Positions 35,224 to 46,318 of a stretch of DNA of 64,000 nt are shown in pieces. Where the stretch lies: the NCBI RefSeq assembly GCF_037975245.1, contig NC_092568.1, forward strand, positions 24,783,501 to 24,847,500, given 5' to 3'. Position numbers and translations under genes: made by a program. The stretch is from Apostichopus japonicus (lineage: Eukaryota; Echinodermata; Holothuroidea; Aspidochirotida; Stichopodidae). The notes under the pieces were generated by a model that worked only from the letters and a program-made list of their open reading frames with translations, was not told the DNA's origin and made no database searches. Within the stretch, counting starts at the first letter, position 1. Every line of letters starts with the position of its first letter.

Positions 35224-37667
35224 ATGGATACTTGCTCCATAGTTGCACTTTCATTTCAAATTTAAAATCTTATAGTCGTCACATTGGGCTGGTATGGATA
35301 ACGGAACATATTCTGAGTGTGGTCGCCCAGTTTAAACTTGAAGTAAAATGTGTACAAAGATGAAGAAAGTTTCATAATACATGCAGTTCTTTTTCTCTTT
35401 TTTTTAATACGGAAGAAAACCCCGATTATCGAATGAACTTATATAGAATAGGCCTATATGCATGCAAATGAAACACTAACACACAAACAATCATAAATGT
35501 GTGTTGTTTTTTTAATATATATTTATATACTAAATAAGAGCATTTTCTAAAATGTAGATAAGGGAAGAAAATAATTCATATCTCCACTCTAAGAAATTAT
35601 TAGGAATTACTACCCAATAGTTGCTGCAATTGTCCTCAACAATAAAGTAGGAAAAACATAGCACTGTTCTTAGCATTTTGGTATTCTCATTTGGGTTTAA
35701 TACTTTCTTCACTTAACAATTGAGTAATATGTTTCTTCAATTATTGGGTAAAAATATAAAGTTGATCGAGGCGTATAGCACTTCCATTTTTAGAACTTTG
35801 TACGGTAGCGAATATTGTGCATCATGCTTGAGAATTGTATTATATACGGTTACCTTACAATCTGAGATCAAGAGAAAAGAATAACACTTTTCTTGTGGCT
35901 TATAAATATATTTTATTGAATTTCTTTAAAATGTAGCATTTCTCAGGAAGATAGTTAATTAAAACACAATCTCTTTGCAAGATAGTTGACACAACTCTCC
36001 ACTGGCCTTTGGTCTAACCTCCCCCCCCCCCCCCCCGCTCCCCAACCCTTTCCTCGCTCTTTTCAAAGAATATGACAAAGGTTGTTGCTCTAAATCTCCC
36101 CACCTCCTCCTTTCCTCTTGAAAAGACTTGAGATTAGGCTGCATCATCAGTCGCCTCTGGGTATTCACAATATTCTGTAAATGAAAACAAAATAAGAATA
36201 ACTTTTTAATAATTATTTTTGCCACTATGACTTCAGAATACATCATTATCGCCGAAGGAAAGACAATTCTTCAATGTCTATTTTATTATGTCACGCGAGA
36301 ATAAAATTCACGGTATAATTCGACATCAATCATTTCGCATCAGTGAAGTCTTTAGCTGCCGACTCGGTCGCCATGCAGTTCATCCGCGCCAATGTCGAGA
36401 TGGCCTAATAAGGCAAGGACAACCTAAAGTAAGAATTAAGTGTAAATTTAAGTTGTAATTTTACATGTATATATATATATGTCTTTATGGTTGTAAAAAT
36501 CCAACAGAGCCAAATCTTGTCAATTTCTCCTCCGTGTCTTGATTCCTCTGGATCTAACTTGTGACAGTTTTCTTGAGAAAAATCTAGAAAAATAAAAAAA
36601 CATGAAATTAATGAAATGTGACTTGTCAATATTCATGCCATTACCAAAGACACTTTGATTGAATAATAGTCAAAGTAGAACTAATCTTACAATTTTGGTA
36701 ATGGATAACAAAAGAGGGGAAGGGTCATGCTGCAAGCTGGACCAGAGAACTTGAGAGTCAGGTGGGACCCCGGTGACAAGTTGTCATCAGGCCCTTCTGG
36801 CATATATCCCATGTGTCCCACTGCTTTAATTTCCTGCTTACCACTCCCCCTTTCTTTCCGGACCAGCCCAGACAGGGGCAGCACATGATGGACTTAGACT
36901 TAGCCCACCTCATAGGCTATAAGAACTAAGCTATATTCTAACCATGGCATATGTAGGCCTATGCCCAGGCCAGGCCTTGTCATGCATGCCGTGGACAGTT
37001 AGGCTGACCTATATAACGTAGTGACCGGCAGCATTTGGTCGTTTTGACGAGTCCTAAAGTACGCATTTTACAGGAATTAAACCTACCTTCAAATTTTTTT
37101 TTTAAGCTTCTGTATCCCCAAATCCTTCTGCAAGGTATAAAGAAGATATCGACTAGGCCTAAAGTCGTGATGTTCGGATCTTTAATTCTTCGTCTAATGA
37201 GGCCAAATCGTCGTCTTGACAGCCTGTGTAACCTATAATTATGTTATTATTCCCTAACAATGTAGCAACAGTCTTTAATAAATACATGTAGTTCGCTACA
37301 TATTTGTTTTACGATGTTTCATCTTGGGAACTGAGCGTAATGTACCAATAATCTACCATAATCTACCAAACTATAAGTTTGCTTTTTTAGAGTGAATATA
37401 ATACAGGGCCCCGAAATGGGGGGGGGGGGGCTCACAATAATTCCACAGCAGTAACCTCCAAGCGGTAATTTCAACACCAGTACTATTACCCACCCCACCC
37501 CAGCCACCACCATATCCCACTCAAACCTATGTCGGGTCCATGGAATAGAGTTAAATATACAAACCGGAGGTATACATGTGTATGCTTCGTGAAAATCTAG
37601 ACCTGTATCTTTGTCGGTAAGGTATAAGGGGGGAATGTCTCCAAACTGAGGGTTGTTATTTGTATTT

Positions 37668-37670
<3 letters not shown>
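35224..37670. other. GPCR intron sequence, nothing recognised
   Basis: This is AT-rich sequence within the 8-kb intron between GPCR exons 1 and 2B. Short frames at 35959-36246 and 36687-36884 lack recognisable domains. A C-run lies at 36020-36037. Confidence 0.4.

Positions 37671-37712
<42 letters not shown>
37671..37712. repeat. (TA)n microsatellite
   Basis: About 21 uninterrupted TA units, inside the GPCR intron. Confidence 0.9.
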
Positions 37713-37714
<2 letters not shown>

Positions 37715-38149
37715 ATCACCGTTGGGCTGTAAAGGCTGCGAGCTCGCTAGACGTATCATAGAGAAATGATCGTTCTTATAGCCGTTATTAGCCAACTGAT
37801 CCGAACTAAAAGCAGAAGTAATTGCAGTGATCCTTCAAACTACTTATTTTAATGGCGAAGATGTCTCTCATAAAAAGGATTGCTTAACTAAGTATGGGAC
37901 AATCTTAGTGATGATCGTACATGTAATCAACAATCAAAGTCATTACATGTCACGTGTGCATTAAAGGAACGGGGAAGCCTCAGTTGGTGAGAGGCCATTA
38001 TCCTCTCAACGCCGGGATACTCGTACTTCTGATTATGTATAGATGTTTATTTATAGGATGATTTTAATTTATATACATTATAATAGGCCTAAACATAAAT
38101 TAACAATTGAAGTCTCAATACGCATTCAGTAAGCCAATTATACCGTACA

Positions 38150-38650
38150 TAAACGGATACCCTTATTATGTTTCATACTAACGCCCTTAGAATATTATAC
38201 TTAGGTATATCGGCCCTTAGTATACCCTTTAGGATATGCCATTAGTATAATCGGTTTATACGTATATGCAGGGAGTTGTTCCATAACAACTCCCTGGTAT
38301 ATGTACCCTACAGTTTGTACCGTGTTTACCGTGTGTGTAAATGTGTATCATGTCAACCTATGCCCTTAGTATACCCTTTCATAGGTGTATGCCCTTAGTA
38401 AACCATATATAGGCTACCTATATATACGCATATACAAATATAAGCATTTATATGCCCATAATAAACCCTTTCATAGGTATATGCCCTTAGTAAACCGTAC
38501 GTACGTATATGTGCCCTATGGTTTATACCGTATACCAAATGTGTATATATGTATGCATATGCATATGCGTATGCATATGTAAGCCTATACCCTTAGTATC
38601 CCCTTTCATCGGTATAGGCCCTTAGTTATATACGTATATGTACCCTATAA
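38150..38650. repeat. Degenerate minisatellite with GCCCTTAGTA motif
   Basis: Variants of TATGCCCTTAGTA, usually with CCCTTTCATAGGTATA, recur about every 50-60 bases. A smaller patch of the same wording reappears at 40865-40945. It is AT-rich, intronic and non-coding. Confidence 0.6.
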
Positions 38651-38713
38651 TTTATACTTGACCTCTCCCACCCCCTCCCCCTTGTTAGGCTATCTACGCC
38701 TGGACGACCCCTA

Positions 38714-38841
<128 letters not shown>

Positions 38842-39584
38842 GGACGCCAGTTCATATTCTGTGGGCGCAGTCTTATGTCCAATGCAGGACGGCGTTGAAC
38901 GCGTAATCGCATATGTGAACATAATAATGGCATAACGGAGAAAGAGTGTCTCGCCTTACTATTTGCGGTAAAACATTTCGACTATTATTTTACGTAATAC
39001 ATCGTTCACTGCTATTGTCGCTGAACGGTACTATTCCAGACAATGACGTCTCGTATACAAAGAAATATTACTCACTCATAACGACCACTTCATCAATAAC
39101 AATGATCTTTACCATATTTGAATTAGGAATAAGAGCACATCACGTCAGATATCTAAACAGATACCGTAGTTATCCCCAATGCGCTCGTTGCCGTTGTATT
39201 ACGGGAGATACACCAATGGTTCACCTGTAACTCCTGGAGGTCACCTATAGAATATATAAAACTCTAGATTAAGTACGCCTCCGTTACCACTGACATCGCG
39301 AGAGCGCTGACGTCAGAATTGGGAAGGGGGGGGTGTATCCCATGTGCCCAACAACGCAAGCGACCACAAAAGATAGGGCTCAAATACAGCCAACGCCGAT
39401 ACAAAAGTGAACCATGGCAACGTGTGAGTATAGATATCTAAGATCTCTTACCCGGCTGTTGATAATGTCATAAATTTGTCATTGTGTCTGTAGATTACTA
39501 ACGTGGGTATCATTCAATCGAGGACTAGTGATAGATGGCAATGCATTTATACTTACTCTGATTACTTAAACATTAATACCGATG

Positions 39585-40258
39585 GGGTACCCCCATGGAA
39601 CCGTCCTGGAATCCCTGCAGCTCTTTCTTAGTTATGTCTATACGATACTCGTACAGAATGTGCCCGACATCTCTACTCGTCATTTTGCAGATGACACTAA
39701 TGTTTTCCTGTTTGGTCACGATTGTTCACTCCATCATAACTCGTAATAGGAATTTATTTAAAGTAACGTATCAGCACAATCAGCAACGCAAATTACTTAA
39801 CAATTCTTAACTACTATTGTTACAATCTATGGCAGTCTCTGTCTCAATATGTTAAATCTATTAAGTCTGTAAAGTCGTTTCAATGTAAAATCAAGGATGA
39901 TCTTGTCAATCAGTACATGTAAGCATGTTGACTTTTAACTTTGTTCTTTAAATACCACACTCTACTTCTTTTATCTTCTTCAAAGTCTTTGCCATCCTTC
40001 TTGCCTCTTTTCATCCTCTCTTCTCTCTTTCTGTTCTGTCTTGTTTCTTCTTCGCCTTTCTCTACGTCTTTCTTTTTCCCCTATGAATTTAATTTGAGTG
40101 TTTCATTGTTTGATATTTCTACTTGGTCACTTGCTGAGATAACAGCCTTGTTGCTTTTCTAGTGTCCTTCATATAAGTTAACCTTCCTACTGTAATGTTA
40201 TATCGTAATTATCTTGTACAAACTTATGAGAAATAAATTTGAAATTGAAATTGAAAAC
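39585..40258 (+). pseudogene. LINE 3' remnant with reverse transcriptase fragment
   Basis: Translation near 39597-39730 gives GTVLESLQLFLSYVY followed by FADDTNVFLF, the reverse transcriptase palm signature (compare FADD) of non-LTR elements, with frame breaks. About 90 bases on is a typical LINE C-terminal stretch (KSFQCKIKDDLVNQYM, then a stop at 39918). The 3' end is AAATAAATTTG followed by a short (GAAATT)n-like tail (40236-40256), as in CR1/L2-type LINEs. It is 5'-truncated and dead. Confidence 0.65.
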
Positions 40259-40539
40259 TTGAAATATATAGTTGTAAAGAATTAGTCAAGAGAATTCACA
40301 ATGAGATATATACCCACGGACAAAAAGAGTAAAAACGTAAACATTATATATACAACTTATTTTAAGTTTAATATGTGACGATCGATTCTCGGCAGTTAGA
40401 AGCCATGACGAATATATAAATGTGATCACACGGCAGTAAGAGTAATCGTCATTTTCTCGTATTGTGAACATGTTCTTTGTATTATTCTAGTGTTTATTAT
40501 TATAAACTTTCCTCTTTGTGTATTTGACTGTTATCGTCA

Positions 40540-40750
40540 CCCCCCCCCCCCCCGAGCATATTTTTTGTATTTTTTATGATATCGCTAGTCATTTCAAAAT
40601 AGAAAATACTTAGATGCAACTTACAAGGCCTGGGAAGTGCTTTTTCCAGCGATCTTGGAGCATTATCGGTCAATTTTTGGGGGTACGCTTCGCGCCAACT
40701 TATATGGTGGCGCTACGCTTTGATACTTTGCCTACAGGCTTCGCCCCTCC
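40540..40750 (+). mobile_element. Partial element with hairpin core
   Basis: It matches the body of 43373-44000 from the GAGCATATTTTTTG phrase through the hairpin core (40629-40726) to GCTTCGCCCCTCC. Its left end is a long C-run and no matching duplication was found, so the ends are uncertain. Confidence 0.5.
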
Positions 40751-41599
40751 CATTACTTTAATCTCCGGTTTTAGCTTCCGTTATCATTGTATGAGTAGAG
40801 TGCCTCGCACTACATCCCCGTATTCCACATATATCCCTTACCGTATATGTCGTATATATGTGTATATTATGTAAACATATACCCTTGTTATACCATCGTG
40901 TGGGTATATCGGCCTTAGGATACCGTTCTATATATGCATATACATTCCATTAATCTCTCATTATCTACGGGCTCTGTTATACCAAGACTCGTCATTGCGA
41001 TACATACTCGCCGTTTCCATATATTTTTCAAAACATTCACCTACGGCATGGTATTTCATATAACGGTTAACCGTATAATTTTTGGAAACGGTGACGAAAG
41101 GTCCCTCACCCCCCCCCCCTTTTACATTCAAACATACTAAATAATAGGATTCATGTTATTTTTTGTATACTTGAGAGTATAGGCCTACCAGTACTATTCG
41201 CCCTTTTTCTCGCAGCAGTGGTCACAGGGATTTTACTATGCGATACAAATATAATTGGGAAAAGTCCGGCGGGTCAATCAAACTTAGTCGGCCAGTGCTG
41301 AATCGATAGACCGAGGCTGGCCGGCAGGATCCACACACTCTTCCATCTCCTTGCCCCACCTCTCAAATTTATCTTTGATGTTATAATCGGCTGGATCAGA
41401 TGTTGGTTAATCTACCTCACACATATAGATACCATTCAAATCAGGTTATAGTTTGCCAGATGCATGTGACACATCCTTTTGATATTTTACTCCCAACGTT
41501 TATTTGTATATAACAGTGCAATGCCGCAGCCCGATATATAACTTGACAAGTTACATAACAAAACTTATTAAATGTCTCCTTACGTTGTTGGTCCCCCAC

Positions 41600-41984
41600 G
41601 AGTAGTGGAGCTAGGGGTATTGGTCAGGAGGGGCGGGAATGGTCTGTAGGGGCGCTTTCGACACTATCTAAGCGGAGCGCCACCACTGGTTGGCGCGTAG
41701 CGTAGAGAAAATTTTTGAGTAAAGATACTTCCTAGATCGCCGGAAATGACCTTTTCCGGGCCTGGCTAATTTGCAGATAAACGAAGAATAAATAGGTGTC
41801 ATCGCCAAATTACACCAACAAAATGTGACAAATGTCAATAAGTAGATGAGAGCGCAATAAAAAAGTCAATAGTCGCGAATAAGTGAAAAGTGGTAAAGAG
41901 CTGAAAAGGGCGCCAGCAGTCCATTTGAGTCCGTCAGGGGGGGGGGCGCATCCGCCCCCTGATTGTATGGACGCTTCGCCACTG
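41600..41984. mobile_element. 385-bp MITE, reverse-oriented relative of 34846-35215
   Basis: Read in reverse it begins CAGTGGCGAAGCGTCC and ends in a mutated terminus (GAGTAGTGGAGCT on the plus strand, three changes from CAGTGGCGGAGCT). The exact 8-bp duplication tcccccac lies at 41592-41599 and 41985-41992. It carries the hairpin core at about 41662-41763, minus strand. It lies in the GPCR intron about 320 bases from exon 1. Confidence 0.82.
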
Positions 41985-42306
41985 TCCCCCACCCCCAAAC
42001 CAATTCCGAATTTCTCGTTAGGGGCCTGCAGCCTAAGCTTCACAACCACCATTACCCTATCGGACATAATGAGCTGACAGCTTTCTAAGCATGTGTCTTA
42101 AAAATAACTATATAGTCGTCATGACAACAACAAAAAAAGAGAAGAAAAAGAAAGAAAAAAGAGAAAGCGATTTTGTAAGGCTCGATTATAACAAAAATAC
42201 TTAAGTATATTCTTACAATGTCGCCTCCTGAGACAACCTTTATTTAGACTCTTTGGAACATTTTTGCTTCAGTTTGTTTGTGACCCAATCACTTCGCTTA
42301 ACTTAC

Positions 42307-42716
42307 CTGTCGATTCCAATAAATAAAAGGTGATACACTGAAGATCCACAAAAGACGAGACCGGGTAAGAAAAAGATGAACCGTGTCGACGCGTAGCATG
42401 AGAATTGGCTGATGACAAGACGGCCAAGGACGTTGGCTGGTAAACCGACTATACCGGTTAAAAGATCTGTCACTGAGAGGCTAAGAAGTAGATAGTTCCT
42501 AACTGTGCGAATTTCTTTCTTGTAAATAAAAGCAAAGATAACTAAGAGGTTACCGAGTACGATAGAAATCCACAATGGCAGGTAGATGATGACGTAAGCA
42601 GCGGTGATCAATGGAGAGAAAGCTAACCGAACAGTATTCGTAGGATAATCGAGACTGGTATTACTATTCGAATTACTCGAATATATTGAAACCAGTGATG
42701 ATGATGATGGTTCCAT
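42307..42716 (-). CDS. Class A GPCR, first coding exon (N-terminus, TM1-TM3)
   Basis: It starts at ATG 42716-42714. A short Ser/Asn-rich N-terminus has an NTS glycosylation sequon at residue 19. TM1 (about residues 37-64) has LGN, TM2 (about 73-97) has LSVTDLL with the conserved Asp, and TM3 (about 110-135) ends at IGIDR. The donor (CGACAG/GTAAGT) splits the Arg codon of the DRY-equivalent motif, an intron position seen in many animal class A receptors. The completed motif with either 3' exon is DRC rather than DRY. It is the only TM1-3 exon found; two alternative TM4-7 exons lie 8.0 and 12.3 kb downstream. Confidence 0.87.
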
Positions 42717-43372
42717 TGTAAAATATATCTCAATGTGATGAACTCAAATAAAATATTTGACGCGAAGTACTCAGAAATCGTCAGGAAAATGTATGTATGC
42801 TTTGTTTTATATAGGCTATAGTGTTTATATGCTATAGCTTGTATACAACAGCGTAGCCTATACCAGTCCCGTTTTCGCAGTAACGAATAACATATAAACG
42901 TATGAGGACATGTGAATGCATTCATCAACAGTTGCTGAATAGTTGGAGTTCATAGTAGTAAACCACGTTTAGTAAAGCCGTTGTGATTAGTTACCTAAAA
43001 CATCGCTTACTTGGAATACACTCTTATAATTGGATGAGCTTACCGTCAAGTTGAGAGATAACAATTGCTCAGTGCTTGTTTAATGTGTTTTCCAGGGGGC
43101 GCAACCACTTTCTTGTACGGGGGGGGGGGGCCTGGGGGAGGATAAATTGTAAATTCGTCCAGGGAAAGGATGTTCCTCTCCTTCGTTGAGAAATTTTTGT
43201 AAAAGGGAGGCCGTTTAGATTGGAATGATGCTATATTTTACAACTTTTGAATTGATATCGAAGAATTTTCGACTGTTTAGGTTGTACCTCTTGATTTTTT
43301 TCTAGTGTTCTTTCATAAGTTGGATTTATTGTATTAATTACTTTCCAGTGTAATGTTGATATCACAGTAATG

Positions 43373-44000
43373 CATGGGCGGCGATCATGGGGGGACGGGG
43401 GGGATATGTCCCCCCAATATTTTAGGTGGGGGATGTAGTATCTAATATCCCCCAATATTTGGTGGCATAGTTTTTGTTGAGCATATTTTTGGTATTTTTT
43501 ATGATATCGCTAGTAATTTCAAAATAGAAAATGCTTAGATGCAACTTACAAGGCCTGGGAATTGCCACTTCTAGCGATCTTGGAGGCATTTTAAGTTTCG
43601 CGCCAACGCGTGGCGCTACGCGTAGATATAGGCCTACGGCTCTGATAGTTTGCCTACAAGCTTCGCCCCTCCTTTGTGAAATTCCTTGCAACGCGCCTGT
43701 CTAAGACCGTGTCACAATTTGTTACTAAATATCAACAAAAAACGTCACAGACTTTCACCGAAGTAGTTTTTACTTTTTTTTCTAAATGAATTAGCTAGAC
43801 GGACCGCATCCGTAATGAAATTTGGTTTGCCGATAAAAAAGGAAATAGGGCTGTAGGAACCAGTAACCATATAGATATAAAGATATATATACAATATATA
43901 TACTATAGCGAGAACAATTTTTGGGATGAAAGTTGCTACGCGCCTGCACTCAAGCAAATGTCCCCCCCCCCCAAATATTTGAAACAGATCGCTGCCCCTG
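43373..44000. mobile_element. CATGGGCGGCGATC-ended element, third family member
   Basis: Ends are CATGGGCGGCGATC and GATCGCTGCCCCTG. The exact 8-bp duplication cagtaatg lies at 43365-43372 and 44001-44008. It contains a shortened hairpin core (about 43552-43640) in a body also seen at 40540-40750. It has no coding capacity. Confidence 0.8.
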
Positions 44001-44389
44001 CAGTAATGTACGAAACTTGCAAAAAGTGATCGTGAAATGTCCGGTGCCAAGGATTGAGTACATTGTCAAGGGGTGTCCTAGCATGCCTATACCATGTTGA
44101 GTGCTATCTAGGCAAACCGACGTATTGTAGGCAAATTGAATGAGAAGTACGCATTCGTTCCGATTGTTCTGAACATCATCAATGTATTTGGGAAGCTCTC
44201 CAGATAACGTACGACATGTAACGCTCACTCTGGCCGAAGTTGCATTGTGGGTGAAATGAAGTTGTTTGGGCTTTATGTGTGTCCATTATTTTGAAGAGTT
44301 TCTCTAAAAGTGGTGTGTGACTGTCTGTTCCCGAACAGTACTAGCGCTGTAGGTGTTGCGGTGGACCAAATTGGGCATTTGAAAACCTT

Positions 44390-44600
44390 TTCGAAATTTC
44401 ACCTTTTCGTTACACAATTTCGACTATTTGTCAAAGAAAAAGCTATCTTCTAGTTGTCAAAGTGCGAACATTATATCGACATTTTGAATTGTTCCTCGGA
44501 ACGTCAAATTTATGTTTTCTTTCTATCATCAATTTCGACTACTCCGAAATTTCGACTTTTTTCTCACAATTTCGACTATTTCGTTCACATTTGTTTAATT
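44390..44600. repeat. Degenerate TTTCGACTA repeat
   Basis: Scattered copies of ATTTCGACT(A/T)TTT and CGAAATTTC occur. On the other strand these read as AGTCGAAAT, the same wording as the repeats at 26040-26330 and 31640-31930. Low-complexity origin is likely. Confidence 0.45.
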
Positions 44601-45448
44601 GGTATACTTTACTGGGACATTTTCTATGGTCAAGTAGTTGACACTGCCAGCGTTAGTGGAAGAGCGCCATCCTTTCTATTAACGTAACGAATATTACAAA
44701 TGTTCTTGTGATAGCAGCGCTCATTAAAAGATTCCGTAGGCTTGTTGTCAGTTTAGTTTCGTCTTAGTTTATCTGTTTTATCATTTGGTCTTAAATCAAC
44801 AAATTAATAAATTTGCGGTATTACATGTTGACTATCATGATGATCTGAATGTACTTAAGAAGAATATTCGGCCTTTTTGGAGGTGATATCATGAACAACA
44901 TTTTACGCATATAATACACGTTAGGATACTTTTCAATTACAATGCTGTTGGATAACATTAGGTCCAAATCCTACGCCCGTGACACCTTTGCACGCCAAAT
45001 ACGTAATATCGGCAATATCGGTAATACCGACAATACCCGATAACACGCTATAAAGAATCTACGGAGTCCGATAAAGGACCGAGTCCTATAAAGGTGTGAA
45101 ATATATCTATATTTTGTATTAAATTTGTGAAATACCGGATCTAGTTAATAGCATTGTGTAGAGTTTTCTACTGCTCGGAATGCAAGCTGATTTGAATGAC
45201 TTCCTCTGTACAGAAAAAGTGTTTACAAAAAGAAACAGTCCTAAATTGTTTTTAATTAAGGATAATAGAATGGAATTACTCGCACACGCAAGTTACATTC
45301 AAGCACTAGAGATCTCATGGCGGGAACTGAGTTGAACTGGAGGCTTAAAATTGTTCATTTTAAATATCGCTTTTGTAATTTTAGGGTAATTGGCAACTGC
45401 TTAACGAGACTTGCATAGGCTAGAAACCCCCACTCATACTGCGCCAGG

Positions 45449-46310
45449 CGGTGGCGGACTGGCCGCACGGGCATTTGGGCAATGCCCGGTGGGCTGCGGA
45501 GCCTGGTAAAATTTACAGCCCATTTTCACAGTAGTTTATAGAATACAGACGGGCTGTGTAGAAATATATTTTTAACTGTGGGAATCAGTCATGTAAAGAC
45601 TGTCCTCTCTGCTGCTACAAGGCGCTCTTCAAGTTGAACCTTTTCACCGATGCTTACCGTACAAGAGCACTGGATTTGCCTACAAGCTGCTGGTAACGCT
45701 ACCTGTGTCACAAGTGGAATGTGAACGGTCTTTTACTGCCTTGAAGAGATTAAAAAACCGTTTGAGAAGTACAATGACACAGGAACATCATGAGGCGTTC
45801 ATGTTGATATCTGTGGAAAAAAAGGATCTTGGCCAAACTTGAAAATATCATTGATGATGTGGCTGCCAGAAGCAGCGAACTGCGTAGGGTCCTACTCTCG
45901 TAGACATGACATGTGCTCGTGTTATTGAACATATATGTTTTAGTGGATTTTATTTAGGTTTTTTTTTCAAGCATGTTGTCACAAAATGCTTGTAAAACTA
46001 ATTAAAATCCAGTGTAAAACATATTTTTGTCTATTTATGTTTACGTTTTTAACTTTCCTCAGTTTAATCAAGTGTTGCTACTGAAAATTATTTTGGGGTC
46101 TTTTTTAAAGGATTATTGTAAACTACAAAATTGAGAAATATAGCACCATTTTGCATCTAGGCATTCCTTAACTTCAAACAAATTTGGGACAACCCCTCCC
46201 CTTATACCCCTCCACAGGACGGCGATCACTAGTAAGTAACATATCAATGAATAATGGGCCGGGCTAGGTGAAAAATGCCGAGGCCGATTTTAAGACCCAG
46301 TCCGCCCCTG
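45449..46310. mobile_element. 862-bp hAT element with transposase remnant
   Basis: Ends are CGGTGGCGGACTGG (from CAGTGG) and CCCAGTCCGCCCCTG. The exact 8-bp duplication gcgccagg lies at 45441-45448 and 46311-46318. Inside are a hAT transposase C-terminal remnant (45699-45903) and a copy of the C/G-rich module (46140-46213). This single element ties a hAT coding fragment, hAT-size duplication and CAGTGGCG-type ends together, which supports calling the other CAGTGG/CAGGGG elements here hAT-derived. Confidence 0.88.
45699..45903 (+). pseudogene. hAT transposase C-terminal remnant
   Basis: Translation gives LPVSQVECERSFTALKRLK, then NRLRSTMTQEHHEAFMLIS. After a frameshift at the A-run near 45817 it continues LAKLENIIDDVAARSSELR and stops at 45901-45903. 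ERSFTALKRLK...RSTM is the hAT dimerisation-region signature. BED finger and catalytic domain are absent. Confidence 0.8.
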
Positions 46311-46318
46311 GCGCCAGG

